A stretch of 64,000 nucleotides of DNA. Origin: Tillus elongatus (Eukaryota; Arthropoda; Insecta; Coleoptera; Cleridae). This document shows positions 31,608-47,181 of this stretch, piece after piece. Each line of letters starts with the position of its first letter. Position 1 is the stretch's first letter. The stretch is from positions 26,348,739 through 26,412,738 of the forward strand of contig OZ023267.1 of assembly GCA_964006375.1 (NCBI GenBank), given 5' to 3'. The notes below the pieces were generated by a model. That model saw nothing but the letters and a program-made list of their open reading frames with translations, had not been told where the DNA came from and ran no database searches. The translations under genes and the position numbers were made by a program.

Positions 31608-31675
31608 CAGACCTGACGATCGTGTCAATAACAAATTTATCGTGATGAGTGGGATGAATCGTCAGGTCTGAAAAC
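31608..31675. repeat. Short inverted repeat after the hammerhead
   Basis: AGTTTCCAGACCTGACGAT and ATCGTCAGGTCTGAAAACT are reverse complements with one mismatch, separated by about 30 bases. CAGACCTGACGATCG also resembles the hammerhead stem I/III text in reverse, so two Penelope ends may abut here. Confidence 0.6.
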
Positions 31676-31777
31676 TGTATTGTGATGACTTGGGTTTTCT
31701 AAATTGTACTTATCAATAATTGATACACAGAATTTATACCATTTAGCTCTTTCACACTGTATGTATAAATGTTTTTT

Positions 31778-33095
31778 ATTTATTTCAACAACACACCACG
31801 AGGGCTTACAGCCTAAATACTATCGTACCGTGGGTGTTGACAAGGAGGAAAGAGGCAACTTGTTAATTCTGGACTTGAAGGTTTGGAGGTTCGGAGGAGA
31901 ATGAAGAACATGTGCCGGCAAGGAATTCCAGAACTTGGAAGTCTACGGGCCAAAAGAGTGGGCGTAACAAGATGTTCTATGTCTGGTGACCTGGACAGTA
32001 AAACGGTGCATTCGCTCTTTTCCCCTGGTAGATCTGTTGGGGGCAGCAGGTGGGGGAACTATGGAGGAAAGCCCCTCTGAGCAGTGCCCGTGCAGATATC
32101 TATAAAAGAGAGACAGGTCACCAACGGCACGTCGGTGGGCAAGGGATGGCAGCCTTTGGGTGAGGGTAAAGTCACCGATGAGACGTATAGCTCTCCTTTG
32201 AATGGAGTCCAGGATAGAGAGTGTAAAAGCGGCAGCTGCACCCCAGATGTGGAAGCAGTATTCGAGGTTTGGCCTTCTTTGTGAAGTATATAAGGTATAG
32301 AGATTAGCTGGTGAAAAGTATTTGCGAGCCCGGGAGAGGAAACCTAATTTCTTACCAGCCGCTTCTGCAATTGATGTGACATGTTGGTGCCAATTAAGAT
32401 TTCGATCCACAGAGATGACAACAAGAGAAAAGGACTCATTACTTTGAATAGCTTGGTTGTTCATTGTGATGGGTCTAGGGCTGGTGTATCTTTTATGAGA
32501 AAGAGGGCAAGACTTAGATTTGGTAGGGTTTAATTGTACCAGATTTCTACTTCCCCAGTCTAATATTTTTTGGAGATCCACGGAGACAGAACCCTCCATG
32601 AGCCTGCGATCCTCATCTGATTGGGCTAAAGAGACAGGCTTAGAATATTGTATATTTGAGTGGAGGGTGCTGTCTTCCGCGTAACTGTGTACTGGGTTGG
32701 ATGTGCTAGATAGGTCATTGATGTGGAGAAGAAACAAAGTAGGGGCTAAAGCTGAACCTTGAGGAACTCCTGCATTAATTGCATACAGTTTAGAGGAATG
32801 ACCATCCACAACAACAGAAATGCTCCTGTTGGAGAGGAAATTTGCTGCACGGGTACAAAGTTTTGGTGGTAGGCCATAGGCCGGAAGTTTATTAAGCAGC
32901 GCTGCGTGACAGACCGAGTCGAATGCTTTGGATATGTCTAGAGCAACAATCTAGGCTTCACCGTGTAGTTCCATAGACTTGTTCCAAGAATGGGTGACAA
33001 AGTAAAGGAGGTCGGCAGTCGACTTGCGCTGACGCAATCCATACTGCCTGTCGTGGATTAGACTGTGTTTTTCAAGCAATTTTAGTGCTATACAG
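31778..33095 (-). pseudogene. Jockey-like non-LTR RT relic, copy 1
   Basis: The minus strand encodes the RT from RQYGLRQRKSTADLL and VALDISKAFDSV (palm A) through GVPQGSALAPTLFLLHINDL (palm B), HSYAEDSTLH (catalytic box, ADD changed to AED) and SVDRNLNWHQHV, to the end region YTSQRRPNLEYCFHIWGAA and AHRRAVGDLSLFYRYLHG. A stop lies in palm A. It is 5'-truncated at about 33,095. The 3' end at about 31,778 (TTTCAACAACACACCACGAG in plus-strand reading) is identical to that at 59,930. Same family as the two copies at 59,930-63,334. Confidence 0.85.
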
Positions 33096-33555
33096 AATCT
33101 ATGATATTGTAAAATATGGTTTCAGCGGAATTAATTTACAGTCAGTCTGTACTTCGGATAGAGCGTCAACTGTTGCTTGTGTGTATGATTTAGTAGCATA
33201 AATAGTAGACTGTTGTAGTCTTAAGTAGAAAAAATGTCTTCTGGTAGAGGAATAACTGTTTCTCAAACCTCTGTCGCTAAATAAAATTCAGTTTTACCAT
33301 CCGCATTAAATTTACATAAAGCTAAATATTTATGTGTTTAATCCACTGTATTTTTTTTCAGATTTAAATCCCTCAACAGTTTTCTGCGTGCAATTATTTT
33401 CCCAAGGCAGTGCGTGTTCGGTATGTTCACTCATATAGCACAATTCATTTTATGCATGTCGCCTTTTAGAATTAAATAAGTAAATTAACATAACAAGAGA
33501 GTTAAAATGTCCACAAGAAACCCTGTTCTTGTAATATACAGGGACGGAATAAAGT
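33096..33555. other. AT-rich DNA, no recognised feature
   Basis: Between two retrotransposon relics. No supported gene. Confidence 0.4.
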
Positions 33556-33559
33556 AACA

Positions 33560-34390
33560 ACAAGTCTTGCTTTAGAATTTCCCGTGCTATCAGTCAACAT
33601 TCTTGGAGTTTTTCCCTTAGGCCTCATCCGCGTCTTTCCGTTCCACATCCTTTGGCTTATTGTGCATGCCCTTTGTCTTTTCTACTCCAGCCATTCAAAA
33701 ATCACTGTGCCTTGGACTAGTCTGCACAGCAATTGGTAGGGTGAAGTTTTATATTGCTCTGTCTCCGGTCTAGACTGTCCGTAGATCCTTTTGCGGTACA
33801 GAGCTTTACATTCGCACAAGATGTGCTGGTCTGATTCCTCCCCCTCACCGCAAAGTCTGCATGCCAGGTCCCCCCGAACCGCCCCATTTTATTGAGTTGT
33901 TTCTTGACGGCCATGTGTCCCGTGAAGAGTCCTGTTTTGTTCCTGAGGTGTCCTCTGCTAAGATTTAGCAGCTCTACAGCTCTCTTTAAACTGGGTTCGT
34001 CAATTACTGACTTTCTATGTCTGACCCCTGGACAGTTGGCCCAGTACACCTTATGTTCGTTTCTGACCCAGGACTTAATGGATCCCCTGACAGTGCTCTT
34101 CGTCACGTCTAGGACCGGTTTTGATCCCATAAATGGTTCTGCTGACCCTCTCTTTGCGAGACTGTCAGCTTCTTCATTGCCTTTGACCCCCGAGTGACCC
34201 GGCACCCAGATGAAGGTGACTTCATTCTGCCCAGCCAGGTCGCTCACTTCGTCTCGGCATTCACATTCCAGCCTGGAATTTTCCCGTGGGCTACTTAGGG
34301 CCTTAAGGGCTGCCTGGCTGTTTGTGGCTATGAGGATCCGCTTGCTGGTGTAGCCCCTCCTTTTGTTTTCTCGCACGCAGTGCGGAATGG
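33560..34390 (-). pseudogene. Non-LTR retrotransposon RNase H and C-terminal relic
   Basis: The minus strand encodes the second half of an RNase H domain (ILIATNSQAALKAL, then VTFIWVPGHSGVKGNEEADS) and the following C-terminal region with RGHLRNKTGLFTGHMAVKK. Spaced Cys/His residues follow, partly frameshifted. It is the same family as 22,280-23,870 but retains the C-terminus deleted there. The catalytic DSQ is NSQ here. It is truncated at 34,390, inside RNase H. Confidence 0.8.
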
Positions 34391-35055
34391 ATTTTCTCTC
34401 TTAGATATTTTAAATTGTTGGGCTTTCTTGCATAAACATTGATTTTAAGGTGCTCTCGAAGAAATAATCTAACGATGTTAGATCTGGAGCCCGACGTGGT
34501 GACTTATTCGCCCCACTCCGAGAGATCCATATCTTGGAAACATAAACCTTATGTATCCCCACTCGCACATGTTAATGGGGAGGAGGCCAATCCTGTTTAA
34601 AAAAACATTTCGTCCTCAAGTGGATTGCCATCCTCCTTTAATACACTGTACGATCATAGGATATAATCTGTTATGCAATAAATCACTGTATATTTCCCCA
34701 GTCAAGTTGTGTAATGAAAATAGGGTATACAATATGACTTTCAAGAATATGAGGTTAAAAGTTTCCATTAGTTGATAACCAAAAATTATTGAAGGAATTG
34801 AAATCAAAAATGGAATAATTACTTTGCTTTTACCTGCAATCATGTTTATTGACTACCCTGAAAAACATGAAGAAAGTGGTCATATAGAGCTATATGCATA
34901 GAAGACGGAATAGCATGTAATAAATAACATACTTATAAAGGAAATCGAGAGAAGGGGAGGGTTAGCATGAAACCAATTTTGCTTCCGCAGGGGGCCCTCG
35001 ACGTTGGATAAAGAAGGTATAGAACGTGTCACGGAAAGAAGGCAATAAAAACAGG
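34391..35055. other. Non-coding DNA, no recognised feature
   Basis: No convincing gene. It may include diverged transposon DNA, since GTTAGATCTGGAGCCCGACG near 34,475 recalls transposase third-Asp regions in reverse, but this is too weak to call. Confidence 0.35.
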
Positions 35056-35059
35056 TCTG

Positions 35060-35790
35060 TGACCATGGTAACATTGGACGTAAATAATGCATTCAATACA
35101 GCACCATGGAGAGGCATATACGAAGAGAAAAGTTGAGCCGTTTCTGCTGAAAATAGTATGTAGTTACCTGGAAAACCAGATAACTACTGATTGAACAGAA
35201 GTATCGGAAGTAGGTGTGCCTCAGGGGTCAATCCGCTCAATCCTAGGACCAACACTGTGGAACTTGTATTACGATAAGGTTTTCAGTGTGGAGTCCGTAA
35301 ACAACAAGGCTATTGTAGGGTACCCAGGTAATTTGGCGCTGGTTGTAAGCGAAGGAAACAAGGCTAACATAAAAGATAGTATCAACTGCTCAGTGGCAAG
35401 GGTGGAAAATTTGATGACAAAAAGTGGTCTACAACTTACGCCTCACAAAACTGAATGTATAGTGCTAGTCGGAAGAAGATCACTGAGAACAGTAAGCGTC
35501 AAGGTGGGTAATGCAGAAACTCAGTCGCAGACAAGCCTGAACTACCTCGGCATACAAGTAGGACATATTATCAACATGGGTGTCCACATAGTAGTACAAA
35601 AGCAGACATGATGGTTGCAAAGGTAGGGTCTAGTCTGATGCCAAATAATGGTGGACTAAAACCAGGGAGAAGGATAGTGCTGAGTAGTGTGGTAAACTCG
35701 ATCATACTGCATGGCGCACAAGTACGGAAGGCCGTGATTTCAAAGACAAGGTGCAAAAAAGGTTGAGGGTCACAGAGGAAGGTAGACATT
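35060..35790 (+). pseudogene. R1-like RT relic
   Basis: The plus strand reads TLDVNNAFNTAPWRGI (palm A), then GVPQGSIRSILGPTLWNLYY (palm B), then VGYPGNLALVV where the catalytic Y-A-D-D should be, then GLQLTPHKTECIVL, LNYLGIQVG and SSLMPNNGGLKPGRRIVLSS. The order and wording match R1-clade enzymes. Both active-site Asp residues are lost and stops/frameshifts occur near 35,110 and 35,610. Possibly the separated RT half of the endonuclease relic at 29,667-30,880. Confidence 0.8.
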
Positions 35791-35799
35791 AAAATGTTT

Positions 35800-36262
35800 C
35801 CAAAAAATTAATTCCAAACAGACTCTTTCTCTGATGCTTTGGCAGTAGTTTTAGTTATAGAGTTTATCGTTTCATGATCTATCTAGCAAATTCGCTGATG
35901 AGAAAACAGATACTTTGAAATGTTGAAAATATTTCTTTGAATAAGCGCGACCTTGGCCCCCTCGAACCCATATCCCGGGTTAGTTTTAGTTTTTATCTGT
36001 TTTCATATATACAGGCTGACACATTTCTACGGTAAAGTTTAATATACCCAGTCTTATACAAGATACGAGAAGAAATTGTGTACGTTAATTACAGGGTGTC
36101 TTGAACTGCACCTTATAAAATTATTTCTACAATCACAGAATGGTCCATAAGTTGTTGGTGAAACGAAACGAATGTTCTTTTTTTTTTCGAACACGCCTTA
36201 TATTATTGCGTTTTTGCATTGTCCATTGAAATATAATGAATGTTTGTAAGAAAAGAAATTCA
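35800..36262 (+). repeat. Composite dispersed repeat, copy
   Basis: Contains CTCTTTCTCTGATGCTTTGG, GAACCCATATCCCGGGTTAG and ACATTTCTACGGTAAAG, all recurring near 37,870, 51,460, 51,820 and 52,010. Leads into the nested MITE. Non-coding. Confidence 0.75.
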
Positions 36263-36493
36263 GGACGCAGCAAGTGTGTTATCATAGCCAACTTTCATTA
36301 AGTGCCTAAAATTTAGGTAGCTCACTTAACTATTAACCTAAGGTTTGTTGGCCAGGAAACCACTTTTCTCGGAAAATTCAAACAATTAAGTTATTTTGAT
36401 GACATATGGTACATTGCCTCTACTACATAGGTTATATTAGTAAAATAAAATACTATTATGACAATTCAGTACCATAACGCACTTGCTGCGTCC
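36263..36493 (+). mobile_element. MITE with GGACGCAGCAAG ends, copy 1
   Basis: Starts GGACGCAGCAAGTGTGTTAT and ends ATAACGCACTTGCTGCGTCC, forming inverted ends of about 20 bp that extend weakly inward. About 231 bp, non-coding. Shared interior phrases with the other copies include TATTAACCTAAGG and GTTATTTTGATGA. Confidence 0.75.
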
Positions 36494-36501
36494 AGACTTT
36501 T

Positions 36502-36738
<237 letters not shown>

Positions 36739-36759
36739 ACGTGGCTCTAATTCCCGTTC

Positions 36760-38186
<1,427 letters not shown>

Positions 38187-38494
38187 GGACAAAGCAAGTG
38201 CGTTGTGGTAGTGAATTTTAATTAAATGCTTCAAATTTGAATAGCTCAGTTTGATATTAACCTATAAGGTTGACCAAAAAATCCGTTTTTTGGGAACACT
38301 TAAAGTTTACTTTCGGAAATTTTTGTACATTATCAAATAATAAAGTTATTTTGATGAAACATGGCACGTTGTTTCTACTATATTGGTTATACTGGTAACC
38401 AAATTTGATGCCTGATTTCTTGAAAAAAAAAAACATATTTGCTATTGAAAACATTTTAATTAAAATTCACCACCATAACGAATTCGCTGCGTCC
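38187..38494 (+). mobile_element. MITE with GGACGCAGCAAG ends, copy 2
   Basis: GGACAAAGCAAGTGCGTTGT to AACGAATTCGCTGCGTCC, with TAGTGAATTTTAATTAAA and TTTTAATTAAAATTCAC extending the inverted ends to about 40 bp. About 308 bp, non-coding. Confidence 0.8.
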
Positions 38495-38511
38495 AGACTT
38501 TTAATAATTTC

Positions 38512-39690
38512 GATGAAACTCACAAGATGTGTTGAGATGCGAACTTGGAATCGTCGCCGTTCTAGTCGCTCAGCTGCTGAGACCGCACAGGTGGTTTGGG
38601 GTGGGTACTGAACAATAATTGTCAAGATATTGCAGATAGTTGCGAGTTGTGAGTCGCATGGACATATCGCAGCGCTAGAGAGGTTCGTCTTAATGTTTGT
38701 TAGATAATATTATTTTGGGTAGGTTGGTTCCGACCCTGGTTACGTGGCTATTTTTTTTATAATAAAACGAAACAATGTATGTGAAGAGTTTGCAAGTAAT
38801 AAATGTGAATAAGCAGGCATGCGAGAGTCATGCAAGTGTGTGCTCCATTTCGCTATAAAAGTCAACGAGTAATATAAAATTCTAATATAAACGGCCGGAT
38901 ACAATCTGGAAATACATTGTGGCGTGGCAGGAACGTAATCGATGCGGTAGTTTATGCAAAGTGGAGGACCCAGGTTGACTTTCAAAGGCAATTTATAAAA
39001 CTTGATAACGTAAAACATTGCGAAAGTTTTCTCAATCATGCTTACGGAGCGAATTGGCCTGCGTTGCCACACTATAATCAGACACAGTTACTAACAAATA
39101 GCTCCAGGAGCTTCTGACGATTGTAACTTTTGACGACATCGAGGAGTTTTAAAAGCTTTCTGGCAAATAAAGCATCGGATGTCGCCTGGACTTAAAACTA
39201 CCTCCGCGCGATAAGTTTTCTATCTTTAAATAAAGAATATTAGAAGCTTATAATACGTCTGGCTGGGACGTAGCAATTTTCCAGCGATGCGACATGCTAA
39301 CCATGTGTTTACAAGAAGTTCGTCATCAAGATCTCAAATCTACGCACCCTTATTTAGTAGGACATATAATATCCTAATACACTCCGTATCCAATTGATCT
39401 AAAACAAGTTATTTCTCCCTAAAATAATACAAGAAACTGAGTGGGAGAAAATATATACGCAAGAAGTGAAGAATTCAGTTAGTTAATTTCATGGGTATGG
39501 GATGTTTTTGAGCCTATAGTTTTTCAGATTAGTAAGATCTAAGCCATGATATCGATGTTGGTTTACGCGAGAAATGTACCAAATAGTATGGATGAAAACA
39601 AGTCTGAAAGTTAAAAAACCATTCTGAGTTTTATAGCAATCAATTTAAGGAATGCCGTGGAAAGTTGAAGTCGCTGATAAGCAAATAATA
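38512..39690. other. Non-coding DNA, no recognised feature
   Basis: The 66-codon frame at 38,917-39,117 has no recognisable motif. No other signal. Confidence 0.35.
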
Positions 39691-39691
39691 C

Positions 39692-40858
39692 TGTCACGTC
39701 CGTCTCTACGAGATGTAAGTTTATGAGCTTTGTTTTCCTTATAACCAAAGGCCGGTTGTAAAGTGTGTTGGTAACAGAGAACATTCTGGAATTATATTTC
39801 TAGAAGGGACTAAAAGTGACAGGTGAAGAACAGTGTAGAAGGTCTAGAATCTCTGTGGACCGTCTGAATAGGCGACCCGCACATAGAGTAAGTTAGTTCA
39901 GTATTGAGTTAGTGTGGTGCAGAATAAGTGATCAGTGATCATAGAGTTTAAGCGAGTCAGCAGTGAGTCTTGGTCTACAAGAAGCGATTATAGAAGGCAG
40001 ATAGTGGCATATAGTTCTATGGACATTTGGTAATAGAGAGAAATATTTTAGTTGATAGCGATGTTGAAAAATAGTTGGTTATATATAGTCACATTTGTCT
40101 ATGAGAATTAAATTTATCGACTTTGTTATTTCTATGGTCAGTTATAGTGTGTTGGTAACAGCGAACACTCTGCAATGATATTTATAGAAGGGACTAGAAG
40201 TGACAGGTGTAGAAAAGTTTAGAAGGTCTAGAATCTCTATGGAGTGTATAAATAGACGAACGGTACATAGACTGAGTCAGTTGTGTATTGAATTAGTGTG
40301 GTGTAGAATAAGTGATCATAGAGTATTAGGCAGTAAGTGTCAGTGTATAAGAAGCGATCATAGAAGGCGGATAGTGGAATATAGTTATATGGACATTTTT
40401 TTTAGTATAGTATTAGTATATTTATTAGTACATAATTTTACAATGTGTTTCACAAATAAGCTTAATGCTTGTGCTTGCAATAAACATTATTTTGATTTCT
40501 GACTTGCCTAAAGGGAACTGCCAAATCTTGCTACTGTCACATTTACAATTTTGTTAAATATTCAATAATTTTAAACTTCCTTTCTGCCACTAACAGTTGC
40601 ACTACCACTCTAAATGTTCAGCTCTCATTTTACAATACCTACTACTCTTAAACCAGAAAATTCTTCCAAAATACGGATATCAATTAAGACACAAAAATTT
40701 TGACATTTTGATTTGACAATTATATGTAATTTAGTAATAGAGATAAATATTTTAATTAATGCGCTTATGGTATTGGAAAATAAATAGTTATAATAAACAG
40801 TAGTTGTAAAAGCTGTGTTTTGTTAGTCAACAAATCCAGAACCCCGTATAACGTAACA
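39692..40858 (+). mobile_element. 5' long terminal repeat of an LTR retrotransposon
   Basis: Starts TGTCACGTCCGTCTCTACGA, ends GTATAACGTAACA, two bases before a primer-binding site. It contains an internal near-duplication: 39,715-40,025 resembles 40,110-40,395, sharing GTGTGTTGGTAACAG, GAAGGGACTA and GTCTAGAATCTCT. A polyadenylation-like AATAAA is near 40,480. I found no second LTR in the window, so the 5' boundary is inferred from TG...CA and the primer-site position. The extra copy makes it unusually long. Confidence 0.6.
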
Positions 40859-40860
40859 AC

Positions 40861-40878
40861 TGGTGTCAGAAGTGGGAT
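40861..40878 (+). promoter_or_regulatory. Primer-binding site for tRNA-Leu
   Basis: TGGTGTCAGAAGTGGGAT is the reverse complement of the 3' end of animal tRNA-Leu (ATCCCACTTCTGACA plus CCA). Its position two bases after the LTR is as expected for reverse-transcription priming in Ty3/gypsy-like elements. Confidence 0.8.
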
Positions 40879-41016
40879 TTTTAAGCTGATAGCGGAAATA
40901 TTTTCCAGAATATTCGGTAAAAACGTGGAGATTTCTAGAATCTCTGGAAGATCAGTGTCCGCAGTAATTCATAACTGGGTCTTTGAAACAGAATAAACTG
41001 TGTACCGGTTTTAAGT

Positions 41017-41306
41017 ATGTCTATGCCTAAGATACGTAGCGCAACAGCCAATATGGACACCCAGCTATTGGAATTGATTAAAGAAATGAAAGAAGCCAGA
41101 AAAGGAGACGAGGAAGCCAAAGATGAAATGAGAAAAGGAGATGAAGAAGCCAGAAAGGAAATGAAGAAGTCAGAAAAAGAGATGAAGAAGCCAGAAAAAA
41201 AGGCGAAAAAACCAAAGAAGAAATGAAAAAAGAGATGAAGAAGCCAGAAAAAGAGACGAAGAAGCCAAGGAAGAAATGAGGTATAAAGTGTTCAAAAAGC
41301 AGTAGA
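41017..41306 (+). pseudogene. Gag-like N-terminal fragment, Lys/Glu-rich
   Basis: ATG-started frame MSMPKIRSATANMDTQLLEL leads into repeated E-E-A-R-K-E/M-K-K units encoded by short tandem DNA repeats (GAAGAAGCCAGAAAA-type), predicting a charged coiled coil. The frame stops at 41,226, and a shifted frame continues the same repeats to about 41,306. Its place 140 bases after the primer site fits the start of gag. There are no capsid or zinc-knuckle domains, and the element is truncated here. Confidence 0.5.
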
Positions 41307-41515
41307 CTATGGAACATAATTTTCCGTAATTATTCACGTTAAAAAAATATTGTGCTATAATTTACAATACTTAGTTAGGTAATAATGCTAGGTAATATTA
41401 TGTAAAACAGTTTAATAACGAAACCCGGCAATAACAAATAGAAACTTAAACTCCACAAAACAACACAATTATAAACGGCACTCAATAAATAATAAAACAG
41501 AAACTTAAAAATACA

Positions 41516-42610
41516 CTAAATAGAAACTTGTTCAATATGGCCACCTTTTTGTTGAATGTACTTTATACACCTTTTTGAAACATGCCTGTAAACTCTGGTG
41601 AGGGTGTTTTGGTTAATATGATTTATAGCTTCCGTGATTCTGTTTCGTAATTCATTCATATTTTGTGGTGGATCGAATTTATACACATCATTCTTTAGTG
41701 TACACCAAAAATAAAAGTCCATGGGACTTCGAGCACACCAATGAACCGGTCCATTGTTTCAAATGACACGATTATTAAAATTTTTGTACAAAAATTATTT
41801 GACGATCTGGCATTGTGAGCTGGACAACCGTCTTGGTGGTACCAAATTTCGTCTAAATTATCATGAACTCTTCTAATTGTTGGTAAGATATCATTTCTCA
41901 ATAGACTAAGATACCTTTCCCCAGTTAAATTTTTTTTAAGAAAGAACGGATCAACAATGAAGTTACCTTAAATTTTTAAAATTAACTGTCTAATCTACCA
42001 ATAAAAATAACAGTTTATTACCTAATAAGCCACACCAAACATTAATACCAAATCTGTCTTGCAATCGTCTTTCTTTCTTTAGGTGGGGATTTTCATTTGC
42101 CCAATAATGCCTATTATGGCGATTATACACACCACAATTTGTAAATCTGGATTCATCAGTCCATATTATTTTTGAATGAAAATTTTAATCTTGCTGACAA
42201 TGTCCTTGGTACCATCTGCAGAATTAAAGTCGCTTGGGGTAATCGTCAACATTTAAGCCTTGTACGATAGTAGGTGTGTATGGATGGTAATTACTTTGTT
42301 TTAACGCACGGTGTACCGTACTTTTTGGCACGTCAATTTGTTCACCATAAAACCGAACAGATTGCGGAGGATTTTCGTTCGAAACCTTTCTTCATTTCTA
42401 GGCATTGGTAGGTTCTTTGCATGGAAGGTACCGTCGTTTAATAGATTGGTCACCATCCTGCGTAATATTTTGGCGTTTGGTTGTCGTCTTTCTGGGTAGT
42501 TGTTTTGATATGAATTTGCAGCTGCCACAGTATTTTGGTTAGAACGAATATAACATACATTCCAACATGTTAAAATATTCTTCATTACTAAACATATTGT
42601 TGAATAATAT
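41516..42610 (-). pseudogene. IS630/Tc1-mariner transposase pseudogene (A)
   Basis: Minus strand. The N-terminal helix-turn-helix part at 42,610-42,310 includes NYPERRQPNAKILRRMVTNL. The first catalytic region near 42,180-42,040 reads IIWTDESRFTNCGVYNRHN, with HYWANENPH and NVWCGLLG following. The second, near 41,850, reads WYHQDGCPAHNA, and the end reads FYFWCTLKNDVYKFDPP and GGHIEQVSI. The Asp near the third site is lost in a frame change at about 41,720. Stops and shifts separate the blocks. The family is the long-spacer insect group related to 47,645-48,727 but clearly a different subfamily. Confidence 0.78.
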
Positions 42611-42639
42611 TTAAAATAAATAGGAAACAAATTATTTAG

Positions 42640-44940
<2,301 letters not shown>

Positions 44941-44952
44941 ATATTCTTACAC

Positions 44953-45400
44953 CTTAATTTTCAATTCTTTTAGTATTGTCACAAGAAGTTGGTATACTGT
45001 TTTATTTTTTGTCTGTAAAATATGCTTCAAGTTGAAGGGAGGCACAAGCCCTTTTATATTACATAACATATTTAAATATTTATTAATATCACTTTCATTT
45101 ATTCCACAACCCAACAATAAGTGCTCGGCGTCCCCTAATTCGCCACATTCACAAAAATGATTTTCTCTAATATTTATCTTAAATAAATACGCGGGAAATA
45201 AGGCATGGTCAAATCGTATCCTGCAAATTGTTTTTACAGAGTTCTTCTCTAAATTCAGGTCTAGAAACCAAGGTTTTTTTGGAGGAGTCACCTGTAGTTC
45301 TTTGTAATATTGCCTTTATTGCCATTTTGGTATCGTTTTACCCAATTCTCCCATTGCTCAATACAGATTTAAAAAAGGGTCAGCCAAACTTTTTATATCT
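44953..45400 (-). pseudogene. C-terminal fragment of a non-LTR retrotransposon
   Basis: The minus strand reads KKPWFLDLNLEKNSVKTICR, IRFDHALFPAYLFKINI, ENHFCECGELGDAEHLLLGC and ends ILKELKIKV with a stop. The pattern W-F ... I-x-R-L-R-x-x-H ... C-x-C-G-x-x-x-x-x-H-x-x-x-x-C is the zinc-binding tail following RNase H in I-like and Jockey-like elements. Upstream text (45,400-45,290) continues in another frame. Everything before is missing. Confidence 0.7.
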
Positions 45401-45439
45401 GCAGACAAAAAAATACAGTTTTGATAATGTAACATAAAT

Positions 45440-46249
45440 AAAATATATCCTTATTAATTTCACTACAGGTTGGAATGTCAACCAGTAATCATCGACATAC
45501 GTCGCCCGGTCGTGCATTATAAATTTAAATTTTCGGTATTTCCTGATAAATATGTTATTTTAAACTCTAAAATCGGAAATTAATATTTTTGATCATCAAA
45601 GTTCCCAGTTTGTGCCGTTTCAAGTATAAAAAATGTTTAATTCAAACGCTACAGGCGCTGAAACTATACCTTCTATATAAAAGCAATGAAAGTAAATTTA
45701 AATTATGAACCCGCGGGAAAGAAATCCCCTAGCCCTACTAATGTGGTCCATTCCCTTAAGTTTGTAATATTGTACACGTTTATATTCACCATAGTCATTG
45801 CCTCTGCCCGTTGACTCACTTTATACACTGTGGCTCGATACATGAGATACTGGACATCCCAACCAGGCATTCAACAAGGGGGGTGTGATAAACCCAAACC
45901 GAACGACATTTTCAAAAATAGCGCACCTACATGAATGTCTGTCTCGTTAGCTGGCGCAAATAGCCGAGTATTTTAGCGTATCAAACTGTTCTGATGACAG
46001 TTTGTCACAGTTGGAGTTAGTGAACAGTTCGCCTTGGGTATATCACACTCCACGTGTCTTATTGTGTTATAGATTTCGTTTATTGCTGAAACAAATTGCT
46101 ATCATAGTTTTAGAGCCTGTTTCTAATTTTGGGGTATGTTTTTTTAAATCAAATGTCTTATATTATTCACCAGCCTTTAAAATTGTTAGGTTAGTCATGG
46201 ATGTAGGTGGAAAACAAAAATAAAGAGGTAATTGTATCAGATGGCGAAA

Positions 46250-46254
<5 letters not shown>
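45440..46254. other. Non-coding DNA, no recognised feature
   Basis: No supported gene. A 73-codon frame at 46,002-46,223 is unrecognised. Confidence 0.4.

Positions 46255-46319
<65 letters not shown>
46255..46319. repeat. (TA)n microsatellite
   Basis: About 65 bp of TA following GTGTG. Confidence 0.97.
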
Positions 46320-46323
<4 letters not shown>

Positions 46324-47181
46324 TTTAAACTGCCTTAATATAAAACGTCAGGGTAATTAATATTAATCAGCAATAACAGTCAAGGTAGAAGAAAATTCTC
46401 CACAAAAAGGGCTATCCTAAATAAGCCCGATATTAATTAATTGCCCCAATGAAATGGTGGCAGCAATAAAATCCAAATAGGTGATCCAATGGCGAATAAT
46501 ACAAATCTCAATGAAGAACCAATCAGAGACATTAAGCAGTAAGTCAATCTTGTGGATATTGTAATTATAAATGTGCAGATTTTTTTATATTGTGTTTAGT
46601 TTTAAGGATTTAAGTTACATCGATGAATCTTGTGTATGTTTAGAACATTAAGGTGGATATGCTGATGAAGACCGAATTAATAGAGCATAGTTTATTTAAT
46701 TCATTGTTAAAATAAGATGTTGATTTGTGTTATTTATTGACAACGATCAATCATAATTTTTAATATAGCTATGTCTTTCAAACGAACTTAAATAACCATA
46801 AATAAAACATTATAGCTTGTAGTTATATAGTTTGATTAATTTAACCCATAAAACACAGATAATATCACCAAATAAGTATATATTCAAATGTCTATCAATT
46901 AAAAGAGTAAAATCAATAAAACCTCAATTGAAAATATTTTAAAGAAATTTCTAACACTCTGGATTAACAAAAATATACAAATAAGGTACATCAAAACAAA
47001 AATGCTACCCGAATTTCAGAACTCTACCCATAAGATAAGAGAAAAATTTACAGATACAGTGGTAAGTAATGAAATATTCGCGTAATTTCATATTCATCAA
47101 TGTTAATACTTTAAATAAAGAGGAAAACACATAATCATTAAAATTCTCATGCTCAATAATAAAAGTGCTAAAAATACCATA
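46320..47181. other. AT-rich DNA, no recognised feature
   Basis: Nothing recognisable before the left terminal repeat of the next transposon. Confidence 0.4.

Noticed and set aside
41017..41306. A host Lys/Glu-rich coiled-coil gene
   Set aside because: It lies just after an LTR and primer-binding site and is built of short tandem repeats, so gag is more likely.
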